Shown piece after piece: positions 52,665-61,782 of a stretch of 64,000 nt of DNA; the first letter of the stretch is position 1, and the number at the start of each line of letters is the position of its first letter. Where the stretch lies: NCBI GenBank assembly GCA_009887095.1, contig QXYC01000008.1, positions 1-64,000 of the forward strand, given 5' to 3'. The stretch comes from Candidatus Poseidoniales archaeon. GTDB lineage: Archaea > Thermoplasmatota > Poseidoniia > Poseidoniales > Poseidoniaceae. Under the pieces are notes generated by a model, which saw only the letters and a program-made list of their open reading frames with translations, made no database searches and had not been told where the DNA came from. The translations under genes were made by a program, and so were the position numbers.

Positions 52665-53490
52665 CTCGGAGGGATCTCACACTTCGCCATGAACTGACAA
52701 GGGATGAGAACGTAAGCAATTCTTTGTGCGGCAAATGATCGTCAAGCGCAGCCTCGGATTCCCCGGGCTCTGCGAGTTGAACAATTGCCATGACGGATCG
52801 TCCTTCTTCGTCGCTCAGCATACCGGAGGCCATGGCCTTCTGGGTAAAGCTGACCGCTGCCATGCCCGACATGTGGTCGAGCAAGAGTGCGGAGACGGTT
52901 GGTGCACCAACGCTGTTTGCGTCAGCTGTCGCACCACGGGACGGAGCATGCAAGAATGGATTTGCTGCGAGGGCTTGAGCCTCGTAGAGTTCCACCAATG
53001 GTGCTTCGTCCACTTCTTTGAGACGATTGTTTCCGGTGACGGGAATGACTTCACCGCTTGCAGTGACGATTGTATCGCCACTGAGCGCTGCTTCATCCAT
53101 GTCAACTTCGTCAGGAGAGCCCTCTTCAGCAGGGGCTTGGGGGGTCTCTTCGAGACGAACTTCAACCATGCGAAGCACATCCTCGACCATGTCGAGGCGG
53201 CTGCTGATCAAACGTTCGAGTCCGGACGTGTCAACGGTCGTGTTCACCGGTGCGGCAGGTGCTGGAGCGAGGCTAGCCGCCACGCTCGGCACACTGCCGA
53301 TGCTGTTGAGTCGTGCCTTTGTAGGACCGGGGGAGATGGTCCACGCATCTTCTTCACCGAGTTCGCCTTCCTCTGGGAGAGGGACTTGCTCAATGGCGAT
53401 GTTCGCCATGATCTTGAGACGATCTTCGGTTAATGCTGCGTCTTCATCTCGGTCCTTGTTTGCACTGCCACCAAATGGCCAGGCCATCAT
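52654..53490 (-). CDS. ArlCDE-like archaellum cytosolic ring protein
   Basis: 278 residues, no signal peptide or membrane helix. A low-complexity acidic N-terminal half holds a short coiled coil (LERLISSRLDMVEDVLRMVEVRL). The C-terminal ~90 residues (SALLLDHMSGMAAVSFTQKA, GMLSDEEGRSVMAIVQLA) vaguely follow the FlaD/E pattern. Position between archaellins and arlF is exactly where arlC/D/E genes sit in euryarchaea. The call is based mostly on position; sequence support is weak. A strong GGAGG precedes the two Met codons at the start. Confidence 0.55.
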   Translation of the reverse strand: MMAWPFGGSANKDRDEDAALTEDRLKIMANIAIEQVPLPEEGELGEEDAWTISPGPTKARLNSIGSVPSVAASLAPAPAAPVNTTVDTSGLERLISSRLDMVEDVLRMVEVRLEETPQAPAEEGSPDEVDMDEAALSGDTIVTASGEVIPVTGNNRLKEVDEAPLVELYEAQALAANPFLHAPSRGATADANSVGAPTVSALLLDHMSGMAAVSFTQKAMASGMLSDEEGRSVMAIVQLAEPGESEAALDDHLPHKELLTFSSLVSSWRSVRSLRGEA

Positions 53491-53539
53491 AATTCCTCCT
53501 CTAAGGGGATGCCCTCTCGAGCGCCACCCTCAGAAGACA

Positions 53540-54100
53540 TCAAACGACCTTTGACCCAGTAGCGGTATCTTGGACTGAGAGGGTTTCGAAGGTTGTACCT
53601 CCGGACCCGACGTGGATGTACATTTGTACACTTGCGCCAGTTCCAACAGTTCCAGCTTCACAGTCGCTACCACCGGCACTGCCAGCGATGAGCATTGTGT
53701 AACCGGTTGCAGGGGACATTTCCACAGCGTTTCCACCAGTGCCGTCCATGAGGACAGTGTTTCCAACGTTTCCTTCAACGACTGCTGCGCCGCCGCACAT
53801 CAACTGGTAGCTGATGCTTGCGACTGGAGCAGGTTCGCTGCCAGGAGCGAGGCGAACGAACAACTTGTATCCGTTTGCGTCAACGTAAGCGGAGTTGATC
53901 ATGACCTTTCCTGCCATGTTGTCTGCTGTGTCGTCACCTGTTTGCTGAGCGTTTTGTTGCAATGCTTCAGCAGTTTGGATGATCACGGCTGCTGCGACTG
54001 CTGCAACGAGGATCAAGGCAATGAAGACAATCATTGCACCAATACCAATTGCTGCAACCTTGTCGTCTTGGAGTTCAGTTGTGTGAGTGTTCGACTTCAT
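53540..54100 (-). CDS. arlB: Archaellin, second copy
   Basis: 186 residues from ATG 54100; the longer frame upstream lies inside the first archaellin and is not used. The class III signal peptide is short and acidic/basic (MKSNTHTTELQDDKVAA), followed by the archaellin core IGIGAMIVFIALILVAAVAA. The conserved IIQTAEALQQNAQQTG segment follows. After cleavage by ArlK the protein polymerises into the filament. Its ATG overlaps the stop of the first archaellin (ATGA). Confidence 0.93.
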   Translation of the reverse strand: MKSNTHTTELQDDKVAAIGIGAMIVFIALILVAAVAAAVIIQTAEALQQNAQQTGDDTADNMAGKVMINSAYVDANGYKLFVRLAPGSEPAPVASISYQLMCGGAAVVEGNVGNTVLMDGTGGNAVEMSPATGYTMLIAGSAGGSDCEAGTVGTGASVQMYIHVGSGGTTFETLSVQDTATGSKVV

Positions 54101-54648
54101 ACAACCACCAATCCTCGGTCGACGCTTCCGCCGTAGCTCAACAGTTCGTAGGTGAATCCACCAGAACCGGATTGAATCATGAATTCGTGAGCAGCGTTCA
54201 CTGCAGGAGGGCATTCGGTAGCGCCTGCAAGAGCGAGCGTGATGCTGTAGGTCGCCCCTGTTTCGAGGGTCGCTGATGCACCGGCTTGTCCGACTTCGCT
54301 TGCGCCAGTGAAGTCGCCTTCACTGCCTTGAGCGCCACAGACAATTGCCCACATGACATCGCCAGCCTGAATTTCATCAGAACCTGGAGCAAGCTCGAAG
54401 GTCACCAAGATGGATGTTGCTGGATCAGTTGCACCAGTCGTAATCACGCTCTTGATGAAGATCTTCGAAGCCAACAAATCTGTTGTCTCTTCGCCGGTCG
54501 TCTGTGCGTTTTGTTGCAATTGCTCTGCAGTCTGAATAATGACTGCTGCTGCAACCGCCGCAACAAGAATCAGAGCAATGAACACAATCATTGCACCAAT
54601 ACCAATTGCAGCGATGTTATCGCTGTTTTCGTTCGTATTTTCTTTCAT
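54097..54648 (-). CDS. arlB: Archaellin, first copy
   Basis: 183 residues. It has the same N-terminal core as the second copy (AAIGIGAMIVFIALILVAAV and IIQTAEQLQQNAQTTG), while the outer domain is unrelated at sequence level beyond a shared beta-rich style. GGTGA six bases before the ATG is a good ribosome site. The 56-base gap upstream, after the coiled-coil gene, is AT-rich and may hold an internal promoter for high archaellin expression. Confidence 0.93.
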   Translation of the reverse strand: MKENTNENSDNIAAIGIGAMIVFIALILVAAVAAAVIIQTAEQLQQNAQTTGEETTDLLASKIFIKSVITTGATDPATSILVTFELAPGSDEIQAGDVMWAIVCGAQGSEGDFTGASEVGQAGASATLETGATYSITLALAGATECPPAVNAAHEFMIQSGSGGFTYELLSYGGSVDRGLVVV

Positions 54649-54704
54649 ATTTTTTCACCATTTTTTGTTTTTGTATCCCCCATTCAGGGTGGACTGTGAG
54701 CGGT

Positions 54705-55772
54705 TCAGGCGTTGCCTCCTGAACCAATGTTGATGCGCAACGGCATGCGAATAAGAGCGACTTCATCTGGTGCCAGTCGGTTGATGAATGGCACTGAATC
54801 GGTGGTGAAGCCCGGAGGGATCCACGGCGAGAGAACGATGTCTTGCAACGGCTCCATTGAGCGGTTTTGGGCGCGAATGGTGGCGGTAATGTCGCCAGTA
54901 CGCATTTCATAGGAGGTGGCGACCGCTAATTTACGGGACAATGGGATTTCATCCGCTCCGTAACGGCGGTTGGCCTTCACTTCGAATCGGAGCGGGAGGT
55001 TCCCTCCGGGTGCGATGATTGGAAGATCGACTGAGGAGGGAACACATGTCCATCCATCTGGTACTGGTGGTGCAAGTCGCATGCCGGGCATGGCGACAGG
55101 ACCATCGTTGATGATTCGGACGATGAGGACGCCTTCATCGCCACCAGCAGGCCATCGCGTGTCAAGACCGAGCCAAAAGTGGCGGAACAAGAACGGGTTG
55201 AGTGTTGCGGTGTTGCCGCCAATGAGGTCGTCGACAAGATGCTCAACTTCACCTGCTGCAACGCCAACGTCACCAATTTCTGCTGCGCCGGTTGCAGAAT
55301 GGAGTCGGAGAAGAATTGTTTCGACTTCCTCCTCATTGATTTTCTTCTCATTAAGGAGCCTGTGGAGCATGGCAATATTTCGTCGGAGATGAAGAACATC
55401 CTCTTCCAACAAAGCGAGGGACTGTTCGGCTTTCTTGACAGATTTACGCGCTGCTTTCAACTTGTGTCGATTGAGGAAGACCTTGGCGTCAGCAATATCG
55501 ACTTCAGTTCCTGCCAGAGAGTTGGATTCATCTTGAACCACACCAAAGACAAGCGATTCGAGTTCCCTCGATGCTGCAATCAAGCGGTCAGCGGAATCTT
55601 TGCTGGCAGCGATAGCCGCACGTGCTTCTTCCACTTCCCCTTCAGACATGTCTGTCGTGATCGTTCGTTCCTCGTTCAATTCAGAGGATTCGAGGTCGAA
55701 CTGGGCGTCAACTTCGTCCAAGAGCATGGTCGGATCATCAATAACATCAACATCGCCCTTAGACATCCTCAT
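54705..55772 (-). CDS. Coiled-coil plus beta-sandwich protein in archaellum operon, unknown
   Basis: 355 residues, no signal peptide or membrane helix, so probably cytoplasmic. Residues ~40-190 are helical with strong heptad character (KAARKSVKKAEQSLALLEED, HLRRNIAMLHRLLNEKK). Residues ~200-350 form two beta-sandwich-like domains (VLIVRIINDGPVAMPGM; IVLSPWIPPGFTTDSVPF) of the Ig type. It overlaps the 1636-aa gene by 14 bases and precedes the archaellins. I do not recognise it among ArlB-ArlK. Likely partner of the cytosolic tail of the 1636-aa protein; this is inference. Confidence 0.75.
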   Translation of the reverse strand: MRMSKGDVDVIDDPTMLLDEVDAQFDLESSELNEERTITTDMSEGEVEEARAAIAASKDSADRLIAASRELESLVFGVVQDESNSLAGTEVDIADAKVFLNRHKLKAARKSVKKAEQSLALLEEDVLHLRRNIAMLHRLLNEKKINEEEVETILLRLHSATGAAEIGDVGVAAGEVEHLVDDLIGGNTATLNPFLFRHFWLGLDTRWPAGGDEGVLIVRIINDGPVAMPGMRLAPPVPDGWTCVPSSVDLPIIAPGGNLPLRFEVKANRRYGADEIPLSRKLAVATSYEMRTGDITATIRAQNRSMEPLQDIVLSPWIPPGFTTDSVPFINRLAPDEVALIRMPLRINIGSGGNA

Positions 55773-58700
55773 TCACCTCCTCTGTAGGAACTTCTGCGTC
55801 GAGAATGGTTCCCACGGTTGCAGTGGTGGAGATATCTCCAAAGATTTCGTCAAGGTTCAATCCGTCGCCTGCTAATTCGTTGAACAAGCGGGCCGGGTCG
55901 CCGAGGTCTCGCTCGATACGAGTGGCTTTGACTTCAACGTCGGTGAGGCGTCCGTACAAGTTGCCGTAAGCACGGTCTGCGCGCTGGATGATAAACCAAA
56001 CACCAAGCATGACAATCGTGATGTATACGACCAAGGAGACCATGTTGTTCTGGTCATTGTAGAGTTGTGGTGGCAATCCAAGAACGACAGCAACGAAACC
56101 GAGAACTGGCACGGCAAGGATGACACTCAGTTGTCGCCGGCTATCTTTGAGAGCGGCAAAGTGATCGGCGTAGAGGGTTGAGACGCCACGGCGAGCACGC
56201 TGGTAATCTTCGTGAATGAGTTTGAATTCCTCTGCGCTCACCCAACTCATACGCCAGATCCACAATGCTGTTGCAACGAGAACACCTAGGCCCCAGAACG
56301 GGACGTCGAGCAGGTGGAAAGAGAAACCGAATCCGAGCACGCCGGCATAGACTGCCATGAGGCGGAACTTCTCGTTTTGGCCTGTAAGCCTCAAGAGAAT
56401 GATGGATGTAATGAGGCAGACCATGAGTGCAACAAAACTTGTTGAAACACCTGGAGAGGTGGATTCAACATTGAGTTCGATGGTACGCACGTCGTTTCCA
56501 ACAACGTTCTTGTCCATGTAGAACGCATCGACTGTTGCCGTACAGTCAGTCATTTCGGACTGCTCCCACCAATCGATGGAGTCAGGTTGGATTCGCCAGT
56601 CAAGAACAACTGAATCACCAGGCCCAAGAATACCAATCATAGGGACAACTTCTGGACCTGAAAGAATCGTTGCGGAAGGGCACACAAGGGCCACGTCCAC
56701 GCCAAGTGCGGTTGCGGTGCCCGCATTGGTCACGGTGAGGAGGAGGTCGAATTCCTCGCCTTCCTCAAGCGTTAGCATTTCAATGGATTCAACCAATGGG
56801 TCAGCGAAGACATCCAATTCGAAATTGAAGGTTTCTTCATCGTACACAGTGTAGGAATTGTTCTCCGTTGGGTGGTAAAGGCGGAACGTCATCTCCCAGC
56901 CATCGCCGGAAAGGATCTTTCCTCGGTCTGGTGCGTTAACGGAGATCCTGAGGGGCGCAGACGTATCCCAAGCATTTCGTGCCGGCAAGCTAATCCTCGA
57001 AAGTTCGCCTTGGGTACCAGAAGCGCAGGAAGCAGAGGAGAGCGGAAGAATCACTTCGGTGTTGTTTGCATCGGGGAGAATGACCTTGAATTCCCATGGA
57101 TATTCTGCTTCATTGAGGTTAAGTGCGGCGAAGTCGAGGATACGGACCGCACTGCACAGTTCGATTTCGTAAGCAGCACTCAATGCTTGACCGTTTGGAA
57201 TGTGAGAGTAAATGATGTCGACATCAATTGGAGCATCCCCCACTTCTGGCCTGAGCACAATATCGCCTGTGCTAAAGAACCTCGACATCTTGAGGTTGGT
57301 TGCGTACGATGCGTTGCCCTGAACCGTTTCATCAACCGGTTCATAATAGATTTTGAAATCTGCTTGAAGCGAAAGGTCGGGCTCGAAATTCAAAGCCTTC
57401 ACGCTGAAAATGTGTGTGATTGGAACACCGACTGGGAGATAGAGCGTTGAAGGAGCACCCGTTTCCATGGCCCAATCGCTCGAGCCGACTTCGAGACCAG
57501 CCCGGTTCACAGAATAGCCGACATTGACTTCGACATCTCGGTTACCGGTGTTGGTGAGTGCAACTTCCCATGTGCGAGTTCCTTGACGGTAGAATTCCAT
57601 CACTGCCGGCCATGCTTCTGCTTCGAGCGCAAAGATTGCTCCGACTCGGAGCTGGATGGTGAAGCTGGTCTTGAAGGCAAACGTCGAAGCATCATAGACA
57701 GAGAGTGTTAGGTTGTGGACTGAACCATCGGCAAGCGACTGTTCTCCACCAAGGCTTGGGACGCTCACTACAATCTGACCCGTGATGGTCTGATTGATCT
57801 GGAGAGTCATACCGATTTCGTTGACATCTGTCGTCCAGTTTCCTTCGACGGCGGGTGTGACGAGGACCGATTCCTCTAAGTTCCCGATGTTCGTTAGGTT
57901 GAACTCGATGTTGGTCATTTGACCCGGCGTTACCCCAATCACAAGTGGAGCATCGATTCGAATATCCGAACTCTTCGTAATGTTTGCAGTAATGGTTGCA
58001 GACATGTTGACTGCGCCCGTTTCGTCTTCGACCCAAATAACGACCTCATACATTTGATCAGCACTTGCAGAGGCTGTTGGAATCACGTTCACCTTGATAA
58101 TTTCCTCATATCCTGGAGCCACAAGCAGCGATGGATTGGAGTCGAGTTCAAAGATGACATCACCGGCAAGACTGTTATCAATCCAAACATTGTAGGTGGT
58201 TGGGGCGTTGCCTGTATTTTTGACCTTGACTGTCTTGAACTCGTCGTAATCCGTTGGGTCAACCGAGATGTGCTGGGTGAGAGGGAACAAAGTGCCGTTT
58301 CTCAGTTCACCAACTCGCACAGGGAGAATGTGCTCGCCAATGGAAGCGCCAGTGTCCCGTTCTTCGATGGTGATGGTCAGTGGAACAATCGAATTCGCTG
58401 GGACGAATGGGTCTGTCTCGATGAGCAGTTCGACGATTGTTTGGTGAGCCGAACCAGATGCAGGGAAATCGGCGACATCCGCTGAGAGGTTGTCCACGAT
58501 ATCCGTGGTTCCGTTAAACTGAACAATCCAGTCGTCTGGGACATCAGAGATTCGGAGGCGGTAGGATGCGAGATCGTTTCCAATGTTGGCGAATGGGAAG
58601 GCAACAGCGGTTTCAACGCCGACTTCCACATCAACGGGACCATCTTCGAGGATTTCCGCTCCGAGGACTGTTGGCACGGTGATGGTGAGGTTTCGTGTGA

Positions 58701-60669
58701 CTGGGTTGGCAGTAACGCCGCTTCCAGCATGCACGCCGCCCAAGGTGGGTGTTACGGTCACGGAGAGCGTCAGGGTCCCAGAGAGCGGATAATCGTCATC
58801 GGGTCCTTGAATGGCTAGAATCGCAGGAGAGGTGTCGCCCGGCTTCAATCCGGTGAGTTGTGGCGGAGAGACCACAGCACTCCAGCGACTGGCTTCAGAA
58901 AAGCCTCCGGTGTTGGCAGCAAGGAAGGACAGCCCGCTGACCTCAATGTCCGCACTCAGCGTTTCATCGATATCAGCAAACAAATTGTGGCGAACTTCGA
59001 CGTTCAGGCCGAGCACATCTTCGAGTCCTTGCCCGTTCCGGGCTGCGACGACCTCTGCTTGAGTCAATTCGAGTTCGAGCGTTGGCAAGCCAGGGTCAAC
59101 AACAATGGTAGGGAGGACTTCGATGCCCGCTGATGCTTGCGTAGGAATTCCGCCGCCTGCAGCACGGGCTTGTAGCCACACTTGCAGGGGCTGGCCTGCA
59201 AGGTTGAATTCACCAGGATCGAGTGGGCTCTTGATTGGAGGCACCTTCACATTGATTGGAATTTGAACCGTTGCTGATCTGTTAATGAACGTGGACCATT
59301 GATCGCATGCTTGACCTTGGATGTCGAGTTCCCAGTTGTTTGCTGAGACGGACAGGCCGCAATCAAAAGCAAATTCAGCGCCGACGTTCCCAGCATTGGT
59401 AACGTTGGCAATAATGGTGCTGCTGTCACCGGGCAACAGTTCGGTGGTGTCAGTTGGCATTTCGATTGATGCGATGTATGATTCACCGGCTTGTACAACT
59501 GCTGTGGTGACAAGTTCGTATCCATCTTGAATCGAAAGGAGTGTGAGCGTGATCGCAGAGGCATTGGAACGGTTTTCCCCGAGTGGCACCGTCACAGGAA
59601 TGCCAATGGAGGTTGTAGCGCCTGGCGAGAGGGCTGCAGTGGAACTACCCACCGCACTGGTGGAAGCCCAGTTTCGGTTTGTAGGATTGGTTGTAATCGA
59701 AGAAATTTGGAAGGAATCTTGGACCCCACCTGTGTTTTTCAAGAGGAAGGTGAGGGTCCCAGTTTGGCCGGGTTCAATGGAGCGGTCGCCGAGTGAGGAA
59801 AGGGATGCTGTGTAATTGGAAAGACGCACGGTGACGCTGGCAATAGTTGGGGCATCGTTCCAAAGAGTCCCGTTGTAGAGGATCTTCGCATCAAGCGTCC
59901 AAAGGCCCGAAAGAGCCGAGGGGTCGTAGGAGAGGGTGAGATCTTCTGGACTGGCCGGAGCGTAAAGCGAACCAGAACGCAGGGTTTGGGTGTTTGAGTA
60001 ATACACAAAGGAGTTCGATGGATTGGATTGCTCGGTCAATGTGACCTCCATCACTGCAGAGATGTTCTTCACACCGTTGTTTCGCACTGAGGCGCTGATG
60101 GTTTGCACTGTTCGTGTCAAGCCAACGCTTGTCTCGCCGGGTGCGAGGGTTGGAACAGTGTCTGAAACTGAGATGCCGCTGTGGTTGTTCTTGACATCGA
60201 AGTCCTTTCGTTGTTCGTTATTGGCTGGATTGCTATCCCCGTTGCCCGAGACGCGAGCAAAGAGCGTTTGGTCATCGCCAGTGGTGGCAGTCCATGGAAT
60301 GATGATTGGGTTTGAAGTTGTCAGGGCAGGGATGGTACCCAACGAAATCGTGGTCACAATGTATTCGCCTGCTGTTGGCGAGCCTTTGTGGACAAGTTGC
60401 AACGATGCCGGGCCACCGACATCACCAGTGTTTCGAACAACAACACGGATGTCATGCTCTGCTGGCTCAACTGTGATGCCATCACCGCGGTCGACTGAAC
60501 CTGCGCCGCTCATGGTCATGACCGTGACGCCAAAGTCAGGAGCTGCTCGACCAGATGTATCGGCACCAGTCGAACCGATGAGGGGCGTAGCGGTTGGAAT
60601 CAAGAACAGAAGAATCAGCGCCATGGCGAGTTTCGTCGAGGCACGTTGTGGATTACGCAGAGGCCCCAC
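55759..60669 (-). CDS. Giant Ig-like multi-membrane protein in archaellum operon
   Basis: 1636 residues. A signal peptide (LAMALILLFLIPTATPLIG) is followed by ~10 Ig-like (CARDB/NEW3-type) domains marked by NTGN-like turns (VRNTGDVG, LKNTGG, VTNAGNVG, VKNTGNAP, LTNIGNLE, LTNTGNRD, VTNAGTA) and few Cys. The C-terminal ~250 residues hold four to five membrane helices (FVALMVCLITSIILLRL; SVILAVPVLGFVAVVLG; VSLVVYITIVMLGVWFI) and a charged cytoplasmic tail of ~80 residues. Overlaps on both sides (17 bases with the upstream gene, 14 with the downstream one) put it firmly in the archaellum operon. Function unknown; a surface scaffold or motor anchor is the favoured idea. Confidence 0.82.
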   Translation of the reverse strand: MGPLRNPQRASTKLAMALILLFLIPTATPLIGSTGADTSGRAAPDFGVTVMTMSGAGSVDRGDGITVEPAEHDIRVVVRNTGDVGGPASLQLVHKGSPTAGEYIVTTISLGTIPALTTSNPIIIPWTATTGDDQTLFARVSGNGDSNPANNEQRKDFDVKNNHSGISVSDTVPTLAPGETSVGLTRTVQTISASVRNNGVKNISAVMEVTLTEQSNPSNSFVYYSNTQTLRSGSLYAPASPEDLTLSYDPSALSGLWTLDAKILYNGTLWNDAPTIASVTVRLSNYTASLSSLGDRSIEPGQTGTLTFLLKNTGGVQDSFQISSITTNPTNRNWASTSAVGSSTAALSPGATTSIGIPVTVPLGENRSNASAITLTLLSIQDGYELVTTAVVQAGESYIASIEMPTDTTELLPGDSSTIIANVTNAGNVGAEFAFDCGLSVSANNWELDIQGQACDQWSTFINRSATVQIPINVKVPPIKSPLDPGEFNLAGQPLQVWLQARAAGGGIPTQASAGIEVLPTIVVDPGLPTLELELTQAEVVAARNGQGLEDVLGLNVEVRHNLFADIDETLSADIEVSGLSFLAANTGGFSEASRWSAVVSPPQLTGLKPGDTSPAILAIQGPDDDYPLSGTLTLSVTVTPTLGGVHAGSGVTANPVTRNLTITVPTVLGAEILEDGPVDVEVGVETAVAFPFANIGNDLASYRLRISDVPDDWIVQFNGTTDIVDNLSADVADFPASGSAHQTIVELLIETDPFVPANSIVPLTITIEERDTGASIGEHILPVRVGELRNGTLFPLTQHISVDPTDYDEFKTVKVKNTGNAPTTYNVWIDNSLAGDVIFELDSNPSLLVAPGYEEIIKVNVIPTASASADQMYEVVIWVEDETGAVNMSATITANITKSSDIRIDAPLVIGVTPGQMTNIEFNLTNIGNLEESVLVTPAVEGNWTTDVNEIGMTLQINQTITGQIVVSVPSLGGEQSLADGSVHNLTLSVYDASTFAFKTSFTIQLRVGAIFALEAEAWPAVMEFYRQGTRTWEVALTNTGNRDVEVNVGYSVNRAGLEVGSSDWAMETGAPSTLYLPVGVPITHIFSVKALNFEPDLSLQADFKIYYEPVDETVQGNASYATNLKMSRFFSTGDIVLRPEVGDAPIDVDIIYSHIPNGQALSAAYEIELCSAVRILDFAALNLNEAEYPWEFKVILPDANNTEVILPLSSASCASGTQGELSRISLPARNAWDTSAPLRISVNAPDRGKILSGDGWEMTFRLYHPTENNSYTVYDEETFNFELDVFADPLVESIEMLTLEEGEEFDLLLTVTNAGTATALGVDVALVCPSATILSGPEVVPMIGILGPGDSVVLDWRIQPDSIDWWEQSEMTDCTATVDAFYMDKNVVGNDVRTIELNVESTSPGVSTSFVALMVCLITSIILLRLTGQNEKFRLMAVYAGVLGFGFSFHLLDVPFWGLGVLVATALWIWRMSWVSAEEFKLIHEDYQRARRGVSTLYADHFAALKDSRRQLSVILAVPVLGFVAVVLGLPPQLYNDQNNMVSLVVYITIVMLGVWFIIQRADRAYGNLYGRLTDVEVKATRIERDLGDPARLFNELAGDGLNLDEIFGDISTTATVGTILDAEVPTEEVNEDV

Positions 60670-61087
60670 CCCCGTCTGGCTTATCGAAACGATCGATGGT
60701 GACTCGCTTGCCTTGAGACTTCCATTGGGCGAGGAGTTGGTGGAGAAGTCGGTCGTGTTCCTGTTCGGAGATACCCAAGCGGCGACGCTCCTCCCAGAGG
60801 AGAAGTTGCTCAGTGCGCGTCAACAGTGCGTCACGAAGGTACAACTCAAGGGTTCGGCGGTATGCGTCCCTGTCCGAGATAGCATAGACGATTGTATCCC
60901 CTGGCAATTGATCCGAGCGATGTTGAATGAGGTTGCCAAGTGTCAATGCTTCATCGTAGGAGACATTGCGCTTGTCGAGGTCGGTTTGGATGGCGCTTGC
61001 GATGGCCTGCAAATCGAACTTGGTCGAGACGCGCTGAATACGCTTGAAGTACCGACGAGAACGTCGAGACATACGCGATGCGACCAT
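60653..61087 (-). CDS. First gene of the archaellum operon, unknown basic protein
   Basis: 144 residues from ATG 61087, or 139 from ATG 61072. It is soluble and Arg-rich at both ends, helical throughout (QAIASAIQTDLDKRNVSYDE; LLTRTEQLLLWEERRRLGIS), with no known motif. The final 17 bases overlap the 1636-aa gene. It may be a regulator or a cytosolic subunit; no DNA-binding motif is obvious. The promoter region with the inverted repeat lies directly upstream. Confidence 0.7.
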   Translation of the reverse strand: MVASRMSRRSRRYFKRIQRVSTKFDLQAIASAIQTDLDKRNVSYDEALTLGNLIQHRSDQLPGDTIVYAISDRDAYRRTLELYLRDALLTRTEQLLLWEERRRLGISEQEHDRLLHQLLAQWKSQGKRVTIDRFDKPDGGGASA

Positions 61088-61135
61088 ACCACTTGGTCTA
61101 CCTGCCGGTTATTGAAAGAATCGGTCGCCATCCAC

Positions 61136-61145
61136 CGATATAAGC
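61136..61145 (-). promoter_or_regulatory. TATA box of the archaellum operon
   Basis: Minus strand CTTATATCGG lies ~50-65 bases before the two candidate ATGs of the first operon gene. It touches the edge of the inverted repeat, so a protein bound there could block or recruit TBP/TFB. Confidence 0.5.
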
Positions 61146-61173
61146 AGTATGAATCGATATTGATTCATACTGC
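61144..61173. promoter_or_regulatory. Inverted repeat, probable operator between divergent promoters
   Basis: Arms GCAGTATGAATC and GATTCATACTGC are perfect 12-base inverted repeats around a 6-base centre (GATATT), 30 bases in all. It sits in the 193-base gap between the archaellum operon and the peroxiredoxin gene. One TATA-like box lies on each side: CTTATATCGG to the left and CATAAAAG to the right. The arrangement fits a dimeric regulator controlling both promoters. Confidence 0.6.
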
Positions 61174-61180
61174 ATAAAAG
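61173..61180 (+). promoter_or_regulatory. Possible TATA box of the peroxiredoxin operon
   Basis: Plus strand CATAAAAG begins at the last base of the inverted repeat. The first Met codon is 100 bases further on, so the predicted leader is ~75 bases, longer than usual; another promoter closer to the gene is possible. Confidence 0.35.
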
Positions 61181-61280
61181 ACCTACTGAGGACTCTTCTT
61201 GACGGCATATCGGCAGATTTCACCACAAAATAGCGAAAATCACGGACAAAGCAACCCTTCTTGGACTACGGGCAGGTGCA

Positions 61281-61772
61281 ATGACCATGAGCGAAGCAAT
61301 AACCCACGAAAATGGAGCACAAGCCCCCCGGTTTTCAGCACATGACTCAGCAGGAACACTCCATGAACTCGAAGGGTACATGGCGGACGGAAAAACAGTC
61401 ATTGTTTACTTCTATCCACGTGATTCCACACCAGGCTGCACAAAACAAGCATGCGACTTTAGAGACAACATGGCGTTGTTGCAGTCAGAGAACATCATCG
61501 TGCTCGGCGTGTCAAAAGACTCGGAAGCATCCCACGAGCGATTCATTGCAAAGCAGGAACTCAATTTTCCACTCCTTCTCGACACTGAGGGCGATCTTCA
61601 CGAAACATTCGGGACATGGCGAATGAAGAAAAATTACGGAAGAGAATACATGGGATGCGTGCGTTCAACATTCGTCATCAATCCTGATGGAAGCTTCAAG
61701 TGGCTCAGATACAACGTAAGAGCCAAGGGTCACGTATCGATGTTGATGCGTGAACTCGGTTTGGTAGAATGA
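61281..61772 (+). CDS. bcp: Peroxiredoxin, BCP/PrxQ type
   Basis: 163 residues. The active site is YPRDSTPGCTKQACDFRD with the peroxidatic C53 and a second Cys five residues on (C58), the helix-2 resolving position of atypical 2-Cys PrxQ. It reduces hydrogen peroxide and organic peroxides using thioredoxin-like donors. ATG 61281 or ATG 61287 could start the protein. The acetyltransferase and flavin reductase genes follow closely in the same direction (10 and 19 bases). Confidence 0.93.
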   Translation: MTMSEAITHENGAQAPRFSAHDSAGTLHELEGYMADGKTVIVYFYPRDSTPGCTKQACDFRDNMALLQSENIIVLGVSKDSEASHERFIAKQELNFPLLLDTEGDLHETFGTWRMKKNYGREYMGCVRSTFVINPDGSFKWLRYNVRAKGHVSMLMRELGLVE

Positions 61773-61782
61773 AGGTGTCCCG

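Noticed and set aside
53540-54214. Longer 224-aa version of the second archaellin
   Set aside because: The extra N-terminal residues are Arg/Cys-rich, lie in another frame of the first archaellin, and would hide the class III signal peptide.
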